Source of the DNA: Streptomyces roseoviridis
GTDB lineage: Bacteria; Actinomycetota; Actinomycetes; Streptomycetales; Streptomycetaceae
NCBI RefSeq assembly: GCF_039535235.1
Contig: NZ_BAAAWU010000001.1
Location: 4,712,001-4,776,000, forward strand
Direction of reading: 5' to 3'
Length of the DNA stretch: 64,000 nucleotides
The position numbers and the translations under genes are program-made. Shown one piece after another: positions 15,100-24,030 of the stretch (position 1 is the stretch's first letter; each line of letters begins with the position of its first letter). The notes beneath the pieces were generated by a model. The model made no database searches. It had not been told where the DNA came from and saw nothing but the letters and a program-made list of their open reading frames with translations.

Positions 15100-16791
15100 A
15101 TGACCGCCCACGACGACTTCGTCCACGACCTGATCCCCGCGCCGGCGGAGGCCGCGTGCCGCGCCGGCTCGCCCGGGTACTTCGCCCTGGACGAGCGCAC
15201 CACCCTCGACGCCGGACCCGGCACGCACGCCACCGCCCGCTGGCTCAGGTCGGTGCTCGGCGCCGCCACCGGCCTGCCGCTCGCCGACGGCAGCGGCCCG
15301 TACGCGATCCGGCTGAGGATCAGCGAGGACGTGGAGCGGCGGCACGGCCCCGAGGGCTACGTGCTGTCCACCGACGGCTCGATGGCCGACGTGGCGGTCC
15401 TCATCGAAGGCGGCGGCCCGGCCGGGGTGTTCTGGGGCGCCCAGACGCTGCGTCAACTCCTCGGGCCCGACGCGCACCGCAGGGCGCGCGTGGTGCCGGC
15501 CGGGCACGACTGGGACCTGCCCCTGCTCACCGTCTCCGACGGCCCCCGCTTCCGCTGGCGCGGCCTCATGCTCGACGTCGCCCGCCACTTCATGCCCAAG
15601 GACGACGTCCTGCGCCACCTCGACCTGATGGCCGCGCACAAGCTGAACGTCCTGCACCTCCACCTCACCGACGACCAGGGCTGGCGCATCGAGATCCGGC
15701 GCCACCCCCGCCTCACCGAGGTCGGCGCCTGGCGGGCGCGGACCAAGTGGGGGCACCGGGCGTCACCGCTGTGGAACGAGACCCCGCACGGCGGCTTCTA
15801 CCGCCAGGACGACATCCGCGAGATCGTCGCCTACGCCGCCGACCGGCACATCTCCGTCGTGCCCGAGATCGACGTGCCCGGCCACTCGCAGGCCGCCATC
15901 GCCGCGTACCCGGAACTCGGCAACACCGACGTCGTCGACACCACCGCCCTCTCCGTCTGGGACACGTGGGGGATCAGTCCGAACGTACTCGCCCCCACCG
16001 ACGACGTCCTGCGCTTCTACGAGGGCGTCCTGGAGGAGGTCCTCGACCTCTTCCCGGCCGACGTCTCGCCGTTCGTCCACCTCGGCGGCGACGAGTGCCC
16101 CAAGGACCAGTGGAAGGCGTCGCCCTCCGCCCGGGCCCGGATCGAGGAGCTCGGCGCCGGCGACGAGGACGGGCTGCAGTCCTGGTTCGTCCGGCACTTC
16201 GACCGCTGGCTCGCCGCCCGGGGCCGCCGGCTCATCGGCTGGGATGAGATCCTGGAGGGCGGCACGGCGCGGCGGGGCCTCACCGAAGGGGCGGCGGTCT
16301 CGTCCTGGCGCGGTTACGCGGGCGGGATCACCGCCGCCGAGGCCGGGCACGACGTCGTGATGTGCCCCGAACAGCACGTGTACCTGGACCACCGTCAGGC
16401 GCCCGGCTCCGACGAGCCGATGCCCATCGGCTACGTCCGCACCCTCGCCGACGTCTACCGGTTCGACCCCGTGCCACCCGGCCTCGCCCCCGAGGCCGCC
16501 GCCCGCATCCTGGGCACGCAGGCCAACGTGTGGACGGAGGTGATGGAGAACCGGGCCCGCGTCGACTACCAGGTCTTCCCCCGGCTCGCCGCCTTCGCCG
16601 AGGTCGCCTGGTCCCCGCTGCCCGCCCCGGACGCCCGTGACCTCGACGGATTCGAGCGCCGCATGGCCGTCCACTACCGGCGCCTGGACGCCCTCGGCGT
16701 GGACTACCGGCCGCCCGCGGGACCGCACCCCTGGCAGCGCCGCCCCGGCGTGCCGGGCCGTCCGATCGACGGGCCACCCCCGAACGTGTGA
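15100..16791 (+). CDS. Beta-N-acetylhexosaminidase, glycoside hydrolase family 20
   Basis: 563 residues. An N-terminal alpha/beta domain (to about residue 150) precedes the GH20 barrel, starting FRWRGLMLDVARHFMPKDDVLRHLDLMAAHKLNVLHLHLTDDQGWRIEI. The catalytic pair is D331-E332 in HLGGDECPKDQW, where Asp orients the substrate acetamido group and Glu is the acid. No signal peptide is visible, so the enzyme likely works in the cytoplasm on imported chito-oligosaccharides, releasing GlcNAc. The last gene of the DasR-type operon, it starts 4 bp after the permease gene. The end PPAGPHPWQRRPGVPGRP is a loose tail. Confidence 0.92.
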   Translation: MTAHDDFVHDLIPAPAEAACRAGSPGYFALDERTTLDAGPGTHATARWLRSVLGAATGLPLADGSGPYAIRLRISEDVERRHGPEGYVLSTDGSMADVAVLIEGGGPAGVFWGAQTLRQLLGPDAHRRARVVPAGHDWDLPLLTVSDGPRFRWRGLMLDVARHFMPKDDVLRHLDLMAAHKLNVLHLHLTDDQGWRIEIRRHPRLTEVGAWRARTKWGHRASPLWNETPHGGFYRQDDIREIVAYAADRHISVVPEIDVPGHSQAAIAAYPELGNTDVVDTTALSVWDTWGISPNVLAPTDDVLRFYEGVLEEVLDLFPADVSPFVHLGGDECPKDQWKASPSARARIEELGAGDEDGLQSWFVRHFDRWLAARGRRLIGWDEILEGGTARRGLTEGAAVSSWRGYAGGITAAEAGHDVVMCPEQHVYLDHRQAPGSDEPMPIGYVRTLADVYRFDPVPPGLAPEAAARILGTQANVWTEVMENRARVDYQVFPRLAAFAEVAWSPLPAPDARDLDGFERRMAVHYRRLDALGVDYRPPAGPHPWQRRPGVPGRPIDGPPPNV

Positions 16792-17024
16792 GGCGCCCGC
16801 CCCCTCCCGTCACCCAAGAGCGGCAAAACGGAAGTCCCGGGCGCTCGCGGGAGTTCCCGGCATCTCGCGGACGGAACCGTCCCTTCACGGACCCTCGCGA
16901 CGTACGGCACGGAAGATGTGCCAGAGTTGCCACGTCCGGGCTGTGAGCACGTACGGTACGGCCACACAGGCGTGACAGCCGGGGACGGTCGGGGATCACC
17001 GGGACACCGGGAAGGGGCAGCGGG

Positions 17025-17912
17025 TTGACCACGCACGCACCACAGACGGCATCACGGACGGCGCGGTCCGTGACGCTGCCCGCCTCGCTCGACGAGGCAG
17101 TGGCGGCGCTGACGGCCATGCCGGCCGCCGTGCCCGTGGCCGGCGGAACCGACCTGATGGCCGCCGTCAACCGCGGGCAGCTGCGCCCCGCGGGCCTGGT
17201 CGGCCTGAGCCGGATCAACGAGATCCGCGGCTGGCAGTACCAGGACGGCCACGCCCTGCTCGGCGCGGGCCTCACCCACGCCCGGATGGGCCGCCCCGAC
17301 TTCGCGGCCCTCATCCCGGCCCTGGCCGCCGCCTCGCGCGTCGCGGGCCCGCCGCAGATCCGCAACGCCGGCACCCTCGGCGGCAACGTCGTGTCCGCCG
17401 CGCCCACCGGGGACTCGCTGCCGGTGCTCGCCGCCCTGGAGGCCGAGCTTGTCGTCGTCGGCCCGCTCGGCAGCCGCGAACTTCCGGTCAGCCACCTGCT
17501 GGCCGGGCGCGACCTGCTGGCCCCCGGCGAGCTGGTCGCCTTCGTCCGCGTACCGCTGCTGCACGCCCCGCAGGTCTTCCTCAAGGCCACCGGCCGCACC
17601 GGCCCGGCCCGCGCCACCGCGTCCGTCGCCGTCGTCCTCGACCCGGCGCGGCGCGGGGTGCGCTGCGCCGTGGGGGCGATCGCGCCGATGCCGCTGCGGC
17701 CCCTGGAGGCGGAGCAGTGGATCGCCTCGCTGGTGGACTGGGACGGGGAGCGGGGCCTGGCCCCGGAGGCGCTGGCGGCGTTCGGCGACTACGTGGCCGC
17801 CGCGTGCATCCCGGACCCGCAGGGCGACGAGCAGTTGCCCCCCGCCGTACTGCACCTGCGGCGCACGGTCGCCGCGCTGGCCCGACGAGCACTGGGGAGG
17901 GCGCTGTCGTGA
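17025..17912 (+). CDS. Molybdenum hydroxylase FAD-binding (medium) subunit
   Basis: 295 residues from a TTG with GAAGGGG 8 bp upstream. It has the CO/xanthine dehydrogenase medium-chain motifs: VPVAGGTDLMAAVNRGQLRP (FAD pyrophosphate loop) near residues 37-57 and IRNAGTLGGNVVSAAPTGDSLPVLAALEAEL (second FAD loop) near 110-140. It passes electrons from the 2Fe-2S subunit to the acceptor. It heads a three-gene operon with GTGA overlaps: FAD, Fe-S, Mo subunits. The substrate is unknown. The 233 bp upstream carry no clear regulator site. Confidence 0.9.
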   Translation: MTTHAPQTASRTARSVTLPASLDEAVAALTAMPAAVPVAGGTDLMAAVNRGQLRPAGLVGLSRINEIRGWQYQDGHALLGAGLTHARMGRPDFAALIPALAAASRVAGPPQIRNAGTLGGNVVSAAPTGDSLPVLAALEAELVVVGPLGSRELPVSHLLAGRDLLAPGELVAFVRVPLLHAPQVFLKATGRTGPARATASVAVVLDPARRGVRCAVGAIAPMPLRPLEAEQWIASLVDWDGERGLAPEALAAFGDYVAAACIPDPQGDEQLPPAVLHLRRTVAALARRALGRALS

Positions 17913-19438
17913 GCGACGCACACGAGGACCGGGCACACGAGGGCCGGGCACAGGGAACGGGCGGCTGGGAGCCGATCCCGCAGAGCGAGGGCTACGACGG
18001 CGACGCGACCGCGTTCGTGCAGCTGCCGCCCGAGTTCATGCTGGAGGGCGTGCCGCTGGAGGCACCGGGCCACGGCTACGTCCCGCCGCCGATGATCACC
18101 CCGCTGACCCCCTTGACGCCTCAGGACCCGGCGGCGGACCCCTCGGCGACGAACCCGGCGGCGACGGATCCGTGGGCGGCGCAGCAGCCCGCGGGAGCGG
18201 ACGGTACGGGATTCACCCCGGAGCCCGCGCCCCGGCAGCCCGTCCAGGAGGCCCCGTACGAGCCGGGCGCGTACGAGCAGACCGCCTCCTGGACCCTCCC
18301 GACGATCGAGGAGGCCCCCGGAGGCCGGGACGCCCTGGACGGCCCGGGCGAGTACACGGCGTCGACGTCGGCGCAGTACGCGGGCGGTGCCCCGGCGACG
18401 CTTCCCGGCGGCGCCCCGGCACCGTGGGCGGTGACCGGGCAGCCGGAGCCGGGGACCGGGCAGCCGGCGGCGGCTTACCCGGCCTACGAGGCGTACGAGA
18501 CGGGGGCCGGGACGCAGACCGGCGCGGGGGCCGGAGCGGCGCCCGCGGGCGAGCCCGAGCCCGTGGCCGTAGCGGAGTCCGGAGCCGCGCCCGAGCACGT
18601 ACCCGCTGCCGTATCGGAGACCGAGCACGGGCCCGGGGCTGAACACGCGCCCGCGGCCGAGCACGCGCCCGCGGCTGAGCACGCGCCCGGGGCCGAGCAC
18701 GCGCCCGCGGCTGAGCACGCGCCCGGGGCCGAGCACGCGCCCGGGGCCGGGCACGAGCACGCGCACGAGCCGGTGGCGGAGGGGTCGGCGGACGGGGACG
18801 CGGGCGCGGACCTTCCGGTTCCGCCGGTGGACCCGCCCGCCGCCCCGCCCGTCGACATGCCGACCGACACGTCGGCCGACAGCGACGAGCACCCCCACAT
18901 CTCGTACACGCTCCGCGTGAACGGCGCCGACCGCCCCGTCACCGACTCCTGGATCGGCGAGTCGCTGCTCTACGTCCTGCGGGAGCGGCTCGGCCTCGCC
19001 GGGGCCAAGGACGGCTGCTCGCAGGGCGAGTGCGGCGCCTGCAACGTGCAGGTCGACGGCCGGCTCGTCGCCTCCTGCCTGGTGCCGGCGGCGACGGCCG
19101 CCGGGTGCGAGGTGCGGACCGTCGAGGGCCTGGCCGTGGACGGCGAGCCGTCCGACGTGCAGCGGGCCCTGGCCAAGTGCGGCGTGCAGTGCGGCTTCTG
19201 CATCCCGGGCATGGCCATGACCGTCCACGACCTGCTCGAGGGCAACCACGCCCCCACCGAGCTCGAGACCCGCCAGGCGCTGTGCGGCAACCTGTGCCGC
19301 TGCTCCGGCTACCGGGGCGTGCTCGACGCCGTACGGGAGGTGGTCGCCGAGCGCGAGGCGACCGGCCGGCCCGGCGACGAGAACACCGCCCGCATCCCGC
19401 ACCAGATTCCCCACCCGCACGACGGAGGCACGGCGTGA
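17909..19438 (+). CDS. Molybdenum hydroxylase 2Fe-2S (small) subunit with long disordered extension
   Basis: 509 residues, while the family is normally about 150-200. The functional part is C-terminal (about 325-490): a plant-type ferredoxin domain with GCSQGECGACNVQVDGRLVASC, and an alpha-helical domain with CGVQCGFCIPGM and LCGNLCRCSGYRG, giving the eight Cys for two [2Fe-2S] clusters. Residues 1 to about 320 are Ala/Pro/Glu/Gly-rich, without domain features apart from a short conserved-looking stretch GWEPIPQSEGYDGDATAFVQLPPEFM at 15-45, and include six AEHAP(A/G) repeats. The GTG start overlaps the FAD-subunit stop by 4 bp, so the extension is truly translated unless an internal start is used. 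Confidence 0.87.
   Translation: MSDAHEDRAHEGRAQGTGGWEPIPQSEGYDGDATAFVQLPPEFMLEGVPLEAPGHGYVPPPMITPLTPLTPQDPAADPSATNPAATDPWAAQQPAGADGTGFTPEPAPRQPVQEAPYEPGAYEQTASWTLPTIEEAPGGRDALDGPGEYTASTSAQYAGGAPATLPGGAPAPWAVTGQPEPGTGQPAAAYPAYEAYETGAGTQTGAGAGAAPAGEPEPVAVAESGAAPEHVPAAVSETEHGPGAEHAPAAEHAPAAEHAPGAEHAPAAEHAPGAEHAPGAGHEHAHEPVAEGSADGDAGADLPVPPVDPPAAPPVDMPTDTSADSDEHPHISYTLRVNGADRPVTDSWIGESLLYVLRERLGLAGAKDGCSQGECGACNVQVDGRLVASCLVPAATAAGCEVRTVEGLAVDGEPSDVQRALAKCGVQCGFCIPGMAMTVHDLLEGNHAPTELETRQALCGNLCRCSGYRGVLDAVREVVAEREATGRPGDENTARIPHQIPHPHDGGTA
18638..18745 (+). repeat. 18-bp tandem repeat, 6 copies, in the Fe-S subunit gene
   Basis: Six contiguous 18-bp units encode AEHAP followed by Ala or Gly. The copies differ mainly at one codon (gcg/ggg), alternating in a way that suggests duplication of pairs. 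The frame is preserved. Confidence 0.92.
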
Positions 19439-21720
19439 GCAGCGACACGACGACCACGGAGCCGGCCGACGGCCTCGGCCTCGGTCTCGGCGTCTCGCTC
19501 CCGCAGGCCGACGCCCGCGCGAAGACCGAGGGCACCTTCCCGTACGCCTCCGACCTGTGGGCCGAGGGCCTGCTGTGGGCCGCCGTCCTGCGCTCCCCGC
19601 ACCCGCACGCCCGCATCGTGTCGATCGACACCACGGCGGCCGCCGAGATGCCGGGGGTACGGGCCGTGGTGACCCACGCCGACGTGCCCGGCGCCGCCAC
19701 CTACGGCCGCACGGTCGCCGACCGCCCCGTCTTCGCCGCCGACCTCGTCCGCCACCACGGCGAGGCCATCGCCGCCGTCGCCGCCGACCACCCCGACACC
19801 GCGCGCCTCGCGGCCGCCGCCATCACCGTCGAGTACGAGGTCCTGGAACCGGTCACCGACCCCGAGAAGGCCTTCGCCGCCCCGCCCCTGCACCCGGACG
19901 GCAACCTGATCCGGCACATCCCGCTGCGCTTCGGCGACCCCGAGGCGACCGGCGAGGTCGTCGTCGAGGGGCTCTACCGGATCGGCCGGCAGGACACCGC
20001 CCCCGTCGGCGCCGAGGCCGCGCTCGCCGTGCCGCGCCCCGACGGCGGCGTCGAGCTCTACACCGCCTCGACCGACCCGCACACCGACCGCGACCTGGCG
20101 GCGGCCTGCTTCGGCCTGGCACCCGACCAGGTCAAGCTGGTCGTCACCGGCGTGCCCGGAGCCACCGGCGACCGCGAGGACCCCGGCTTCCAGATCCCGC
20201 TGGGCCTGCTGGCCCTGCGCACCGGCTGCCCGGTCAAACTCACCGCCACCCGCGAGGAGTCCTTCCTCGGCCACGCCCACCGCCACCCCACCCTGCTGCG
20301 TTACCGCCACCACGCGGACGCCGAGGGCCGGCTGGTGAAGGTGGAGGCGCAGATCCTGCTGGACGCGGGCGCGTACGCCGACTCCTCGTCCGAGTCCCTG
20401 GCCGCGGCCGTGGCCTTCGCCTGCGGCCCGTACGTCGTCCCGCACGCCTTCGTCGAGGGCTGGGCGGTGCGCACCAACAACCCGCCGTCCGGCCACGTGC
20501 GGGGCGAGGGCGCGATGCAGGTGTGCGCGGCGTACGAGGCGCAGATGGACAAGCTGGCCGCGCGGCTCGGCGTCGACCCGGCGGAGCTGCGGATGCGCAA
20601 CGTCCTGGCGACGGGCGACATCCTGCCCACCGGCCAGACGGTGACCTGCCCGGCGCCGGTGGCCGAACTCCTCTCCGCCGTACGGGACCACCCGCTGCCG
20701 CCGCTGCCCATGGACGCCCCGGAGGACGACTGGCTGCTGCCCGGCGGCCCGGACGGCGCGGGGGAGCCCGGCGCGGTGCGGCGGGGCGTCGGCTACGCGC
20801 TCGGCATGGTGCACATGCTGGGCGCCGAGGGCACCGACGAGGTCTCGACGGCCACGGTCCGGGTCCAGGACGGCGTCGCGACCGTCATCTGCGCGGCCGT
20901 GGACACCGGATCCGGCTTCACGACCCTGGCCCGCCAGATCGTCCAGGACACCCTGGGCATCGACGAGGTGTACGTCGCCCCCGTCGACACCGACCAGCCC
21001 CCGGCCGGGCCCGCCACCCACGGCCGGCACACCTGGGTCTCGGGCGGGGCGGTGGAACGCGCGGCGAAGATGGTGCGCACGCAGCTCCTCCAGCCGCTCG
21101 CCCACAAGTTCGGCATGTCGACGGAGCTGCTCCAGATCGCCGACGGCAAGATCACCTCGTACGACGGCGTGCTGTCCACCACGGTCGGCGAGGCCCTGGA
21201 GGGCAAGGAACTCTGGGCCACCGCCCAGTGCCGCCCGCACCCCACCGAGCCCCTCGACGAGAACGGCCAGGGCGACGCCTTCGTGGGCCTGGCCTTCTGC
21301 GCGATCCGCGCGGTGGTGGACGTCGACGTGGAACTGGGCACGGTGCGGGTGGTCGAGATGGCCGTCGCGCAGGACGTCGGCCGCATCCTCAACCCCGCCC
21401 AGCTCGCCACCCGCATCGAGGCCGGCGTCACCCAGGGCGTCGGCGCCGCCCTCACCGAGAACCTCCGCACCTCCCGCGGCCTGGTCCGCCACCCCGACCT
21501 GACGGGCTACGCCCTGCCCACGTCCCTGGACGCCCCCGACATTCGCATCGTGAAACTCGTCGAGGAACGCGACGTCGTCGCGCCCTTCGGCGCGAAGCCC
21601 GCGAGCGCGGTCCCCGTCGTCACCTCCCCGGCCGCCGTCGCCGCCGCGGTCCGCGCGGCCACCGGCCGCCCCGTCAACCGCCTCCCGATCCGCCCGCAGG
21701 CGGCGGTGGTGGTGGGCTGA
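19435..21720 (+). CDS. Molybdenum hydroxylase Mo-cofactor-binding (large) subunit
   Basis: 761 residues from a GTG with GGAGG 7 bp upstream, overlapping the Fe-S gene by 4 bp. The N-terminal a/b-hammerhead domain begins DARAKTEGTFPYASDLWAEGLLWAAVLRSPHPHARIVSID; molybdopterin-binding regions follow, including GHVRGEGAMQVCAAYEAQMDKLA and QGVGAALTENLRT. The usual C-terminal G-x-G-E-x-P motif, whose Glu is the catalytic base, reads FGAKPASAVPVVTSP here: Lys721 replaces Glu. The conserved flanks (DxRIVKLVEERDVVAPFGAKPASAVPV) make the alignment clear. So the complex may catalyse a different reaction or be inactive as a hydroxylase. Annotation as xanthine dehydrogenase would be unsafe. Confidence 0.88.
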   Translation: MSSDTTTTEPADGLGLGLGVSLPQADARAKTEGTFPYASDLWAEGLLWAAVLRSPHPHARIVSIDTTAAAEMPGVRAVVTHADVPGAATYGRTVADRPVFAADLVRHHGEAIAAVAADHPDTARLAAAAITVEYEVLEPVTDPEKAFAAPPLHPDGNLIRHIPLRFGDPEATGEVVVEGLYRIGRQDTAPVGAEAALAVPRPDGGVELYTASTDPHTDRDLAAACFGLAPDQVKLVVTGVPGATGDREDPGFQIPLGLLALRTGCPVKLTATREESFLGHAHRHPTLLRYRHHADAEGRLVKVEAQILLDAGAYADSSSESLAAAVAFACGPYVVPHAFVEGWAVRTNNPPSGHVRGEGAMQVCAAYEAQMDKLAARLGVDPAELRMRNVLATGDILPTGQTVTCPAPVAELLSAVRDHPLPPLPMDAPEDDWLLPGGPDGAGEPGAVRRGVGYALGMVHMLGAEGTDEVSTATVRVQDGVATVICAAVDTGSGFTTLARQIVQDTLGIDEVYVAPVDTDQPPAGPATHGRHTWVSGGAVERAAKMVRTQLLQPLAHKFGMSTELLQIADGKITSYDGVLSTTVGEALEGKELWATAQCRPHPTEPLDENGQGDAFVGLAFCAIRAVVDVDVELGTVRVVEMAVAQDVGRILNPAQLATRIEAGVTQGVGAALTENLRTSRGLVRHPDLTGYALPTSLDAPDIRIVKLVEERDVVAPFGAKPASAVPVVTSPAAVAAAVRAATGRPVNRLPIRPQAAVVVG

Positions 21721-21836
21721 GGGCCACCCCGCCCTCCGGTCTCGGCGTCTGGCGGGATCTCGTCCCGGACGCCTGTGCGGGAGCGTGTGCATGAGTAAAC
21801 TCCGGCGTCCAGGTGGTGACCGGAGCGGGGGGACTC

Positions 21837-22055
21837 ATGTCGTTCGAGCAGGAGTGGGCAGCGGAGCGCAGCGCCGCGGCGGACCGCGTCGGTGTGCGGC
21901 TCAACCAGCTGCCAACCGTACGGTCGCCGGCCGTCTCCCTGGCGACGAAGCGGCGGTACGGGGGCGAGGGGACGGATCCCGGCGGGTCCAGGCGCGTGAT
22001 GAGCCGATACGACCGTGGCCGTTCCATGTGCGAATCCCCCCTGATCGTCGCCTGA
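21837..22055 (+). pseudogene. Truncated small gene with MSFEQEW start
   Basis: A 72-codon frame from an ATG after GGGGGGA. The first 25 residues (MSFEQEWAAERSAAADRVGVRLNQLP) resemble the N-terminus of a family of about 150-residue streptomycete proteins of unknown function that I recall starting MSFEQEW. After LNQLP the similarity stops and the remaining codons read as Arg/Ser-rich noise. So it is probably the 5' remnant of such a gene, cut by a deletion next to the tRNA-Cys gene. A genuine short protein remains possible. Confidence 0.4.
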
Positions 22056-22136
22056 GCAGGGAGAGCCTACTCAAGCGGTGATCATGACGATCAGGGGGAG
22101 ACGAGGGTGGCCGGGGCGGGTGCGCCCCGGGCGTGG

Positions 22137-22208
22137 AGACCGTGATCGGATTCGAACCGACGTCACTCGCTTTGCAGGCGAGCCCCTGAACCACTCGGGC
22201 ACACGGTC
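22137..22208 (-). tRNA. tRNA-Cys (GCA)
   Basis: 72 nt on the minus strand. Acceptor stem GACCGTG/CACGGTC, anticodon stem CTCGC/GCGAG around the loop CTGCAAA (anticodon GCA), T arm GTCGG-TTCGAAT-CCGAT. The discriminator base is T, as required by cysteinyl-tRNA synthetase. CCA is not encoded. The D arm is CCC/GGG with loop GAGTGGTTCA. Confidence 0.92.
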
Positions 22209-22397
22209 GGGCGGGTGTCGTGCTGCTGACGAGAAAGACGTTAGGCGGGGGCGGGGCGGGGGTTCAACGGTTCGCCGCGGCCCGCAACACGACTGCCATA
22301 CGCCTGCCATGAGGCGTTCACGGCGGGCGGTGGTCGTACGACCTGCGGAGCAGGACGGTTCCGCCTCAGGACAGGGGCCAAAACCGGATACGGCCCT

Positions 22398-22403
22398 TAC
22401 TCT
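22398..22403 (+). promoter_or_regulatory. -10 hexamer placing the MFS start at +1 (leaderless)
   Basis: TACTCT ends 7 bp before the ATG at 22411 and no ribosome site is present, so transcription probably starts at or next to the A of the start codon. Confidence 0.4.
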
Positions 22404-22410
22404 GGTGGCT

Positions 22411-23883
22411 ATGAGCGCCCTCGAACCCCGCGATGCCGACATCGCCGGACCTCCGCCCGCTTCCGCCGCCGACGCCCCCGCCGGCGGCGGATCCGTGCTC
22501 GACCGCGGGCACCGGGCGCTCAGCATCGGCATCGTCTCCGTCGTCCTGCTCATCGCCTTCGAGGCCACGGCCGTCGGCACGGCCATGCCCGTGGCCGCGC
22601 GCGAGCTCGACGGCGTCTCGCTCTACGCCTTCGCCTTCTCCGCCTACTTCACCACCAGCCTCTTCGGCATGGTCCTCGCCGGTCAGTGGTCCGACCGCGG
22701 CGGGCCGCTCGGCCCGCTCGCCGTCGGCATGAGCTGCTTCGCCGCCGGACTGCTGCTGTCGGGGACGGCGGGCGCCATGTGGCTGTTCATCCTCGGACGG
22801 GCGGTCCAGGGACTCGGCGGCGGCCTGGTGATCGTCGCGCTGTACGTGGTGATCAGCCGCGCGTACGAGGAACACCTCAGGCCCGCGATCATGGCGGCGT
22901 TCGCCGCGAGCTGGGTCGTGCCCTCGGTGGTCGGGCCGCTCGCCTCCGGGACCATCACCGAGCACCTGGGCTGGCGCTGGGTCTTCGTCGGCATCCCCGC
23001 CCTGGTCGTCTTCCCGCTCGCCCTCGCCCTGCCGGCCATCCGGCGCACGGCCTCCGGGCCCGCCGGCCCCGGCGCCCCGGTGGCGCCGTGGGACCGCCGC
23101 CGCATCCGGCTCGCCCTCGGCATCTCCGCGGGCGCCGCGCTGCTCCAGTACGCCGGGCAGGAACTGCGCTGGCTCTCCCTCCTGCCCGCCGCCGTCGGAG
23201 CGGCCCTGCTCGTCCCCGCCGTGCGGGGCCTGCTCCCGCGCGGCACCTACCGGGCGGCCCGCGGTCTGCCCTCCGTGGTGCTGCTCCGCGGGGTGGCCGC
23301 CGGCTCGTTCATCGCGGCCGAGTCCTTCGTGCCGCTCATGCTGGTCACCCAGCGCGGGCTGTCCCCCACCCTCGCCGGGCTCTCGCTCGCGGTCGGCGGC
23401 CTGACCTGGGCGCTCGGCTCCTGGGTCCAGTCCCGGCCGCGCACCGAGCCGTACCGGGAGCGGCTCGTCGTCCTCGGCATGGTCCTCGTCGCCACCGCCA
23501 TCGCGGCGGCGCCCACCGTCCTGCTCACGGCCGTGCCGGTGTGGGTGGTCGCGGCGGCCTGGGCCTGGGGGTGCTTCGGCATGGGCATGGTCATCGCCTC
23601 CACGAGCGTGCTCCTGCTCAAGCTCTCCGCGCCCGAGGAGGCGGGCGCGAACTCCGCCGCCCTCCAGATCTCCGACGGCCTCTCCAACGTCCTGCTCCTC
23701 GCCCTGGGCGGCGCGGCCTTCGCCGCCCTCGGCGGCGGCACCGTCGGCCACGTCGTGAGCGCCGACGCCGCGACCGGCTCCCATCCGGCGGCCTTCGCGG
23801 CGGTCTTCCTGCCGATGGCGGGAGTGGCGGCGGTGGGGGCGTGGGTGGCGACCCGGCTGGACACGGGACGCACGCGGGGGTGA
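22411..23883 (+). CDS. MFS transporter, 14-helix drug-efflux type
   Basis: 490 residues from the ATG at 22411. A 40-residue polar tail precedes the helices. It has the antiporter-type opening LSIGIVSVVLLIAFEATAVGTAMPVAARELDGVSLYAFAFSAYFTTSLFGMVLAGQWSDRGGP, in which QWSDRGG is motif A, and a motif-C-like stretch in helix 5 (FAASWVVPSVVGPLASGTITEHLGWRWVFVGIPAL). About fourteen membrane segments can be counted. It probably exports toxic compounds by proton exchange; the substrate is unknown. Its start is just downstream of tRNA-Cys on the other strand. Starts further upstream would read through the tRNA and are rejected. Likely leaderless. Confidence 0.87.
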   Translation: MSALEPRDADIAGPPPASAADAPAGGGSVLDRGHRALSIGIVSVVLLIAFEATAVGTAMPVAARELDGVSLYAFAFSAYFTTSLFGMVLAGQWSDRGGPLGPLAVGMSCFAAGLLLSGTAGAMWLFILGRAVQGLGGGLVIVALYVVISRAYEEHLRPAIMAAFAASWVVPSVVGPLASGTITEHLGWRWVFVGIPALVVFPLALALPAIRRTASGPAGPGAPVAPWDRRRIRLALGISAGAALLQYAGQELRWLSLLPAAVGAALLVPAVRGLLPRGTYRAARGLPSVVLLRGVAAGSFIAAESFVPLMLVTQRGLSPTLAGLSLAVGGLTWALGSWVQSRPRTEPYRERLVVLGMVLVATAIAAAPTVLLTAVPVWVVAAAWAWGCFGMGMVIASTSVLLLKLSAPEEAGANSAALQISDGLSNVLLLALGGAAFAALGGGTVGHVVSADAATGSHPAAFAAVFLPMAGVAAVGAWVATRLDTGRTRG

Positions 23884-24018
23884 GCCGGCGCGCGGGCCTT
23901 CGGCTCGGAGTCCCGGGAGTCCCCGGAGGACCCCGGGAGCACCCGGGAGCCCCCGGAGTCCCGGAGTCCCGGAGTCCCCGGGAGATGAAAACCGGTCGCA
24001 CGGCCCGACCCGGCTCCC

Positions 24019-24024
24019 TAGGGT
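24019..24024 (+). promoter_or_regulatory. -10 hexamer of the toxin-antitoxin operon (leaderless)
   Basis: TAGGGT lies 6 bp before the antitoxin ATG at 24031, with no ribosome site between them. The -35 region (GTCGCA at 23995) is poor, as expected of a promoter needing tight repression or an activator. Confidence 0.4.
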
Positions 24025-24030
24025 CGGCGC

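Noticed and set aside
22078..22410. An upstream extension of the MFS gene reading through 22078-22410.
   Set aside because: It would translate across the tRNA-Cys gene; the ATG at 22411 with an adjacent -10 is the better start.
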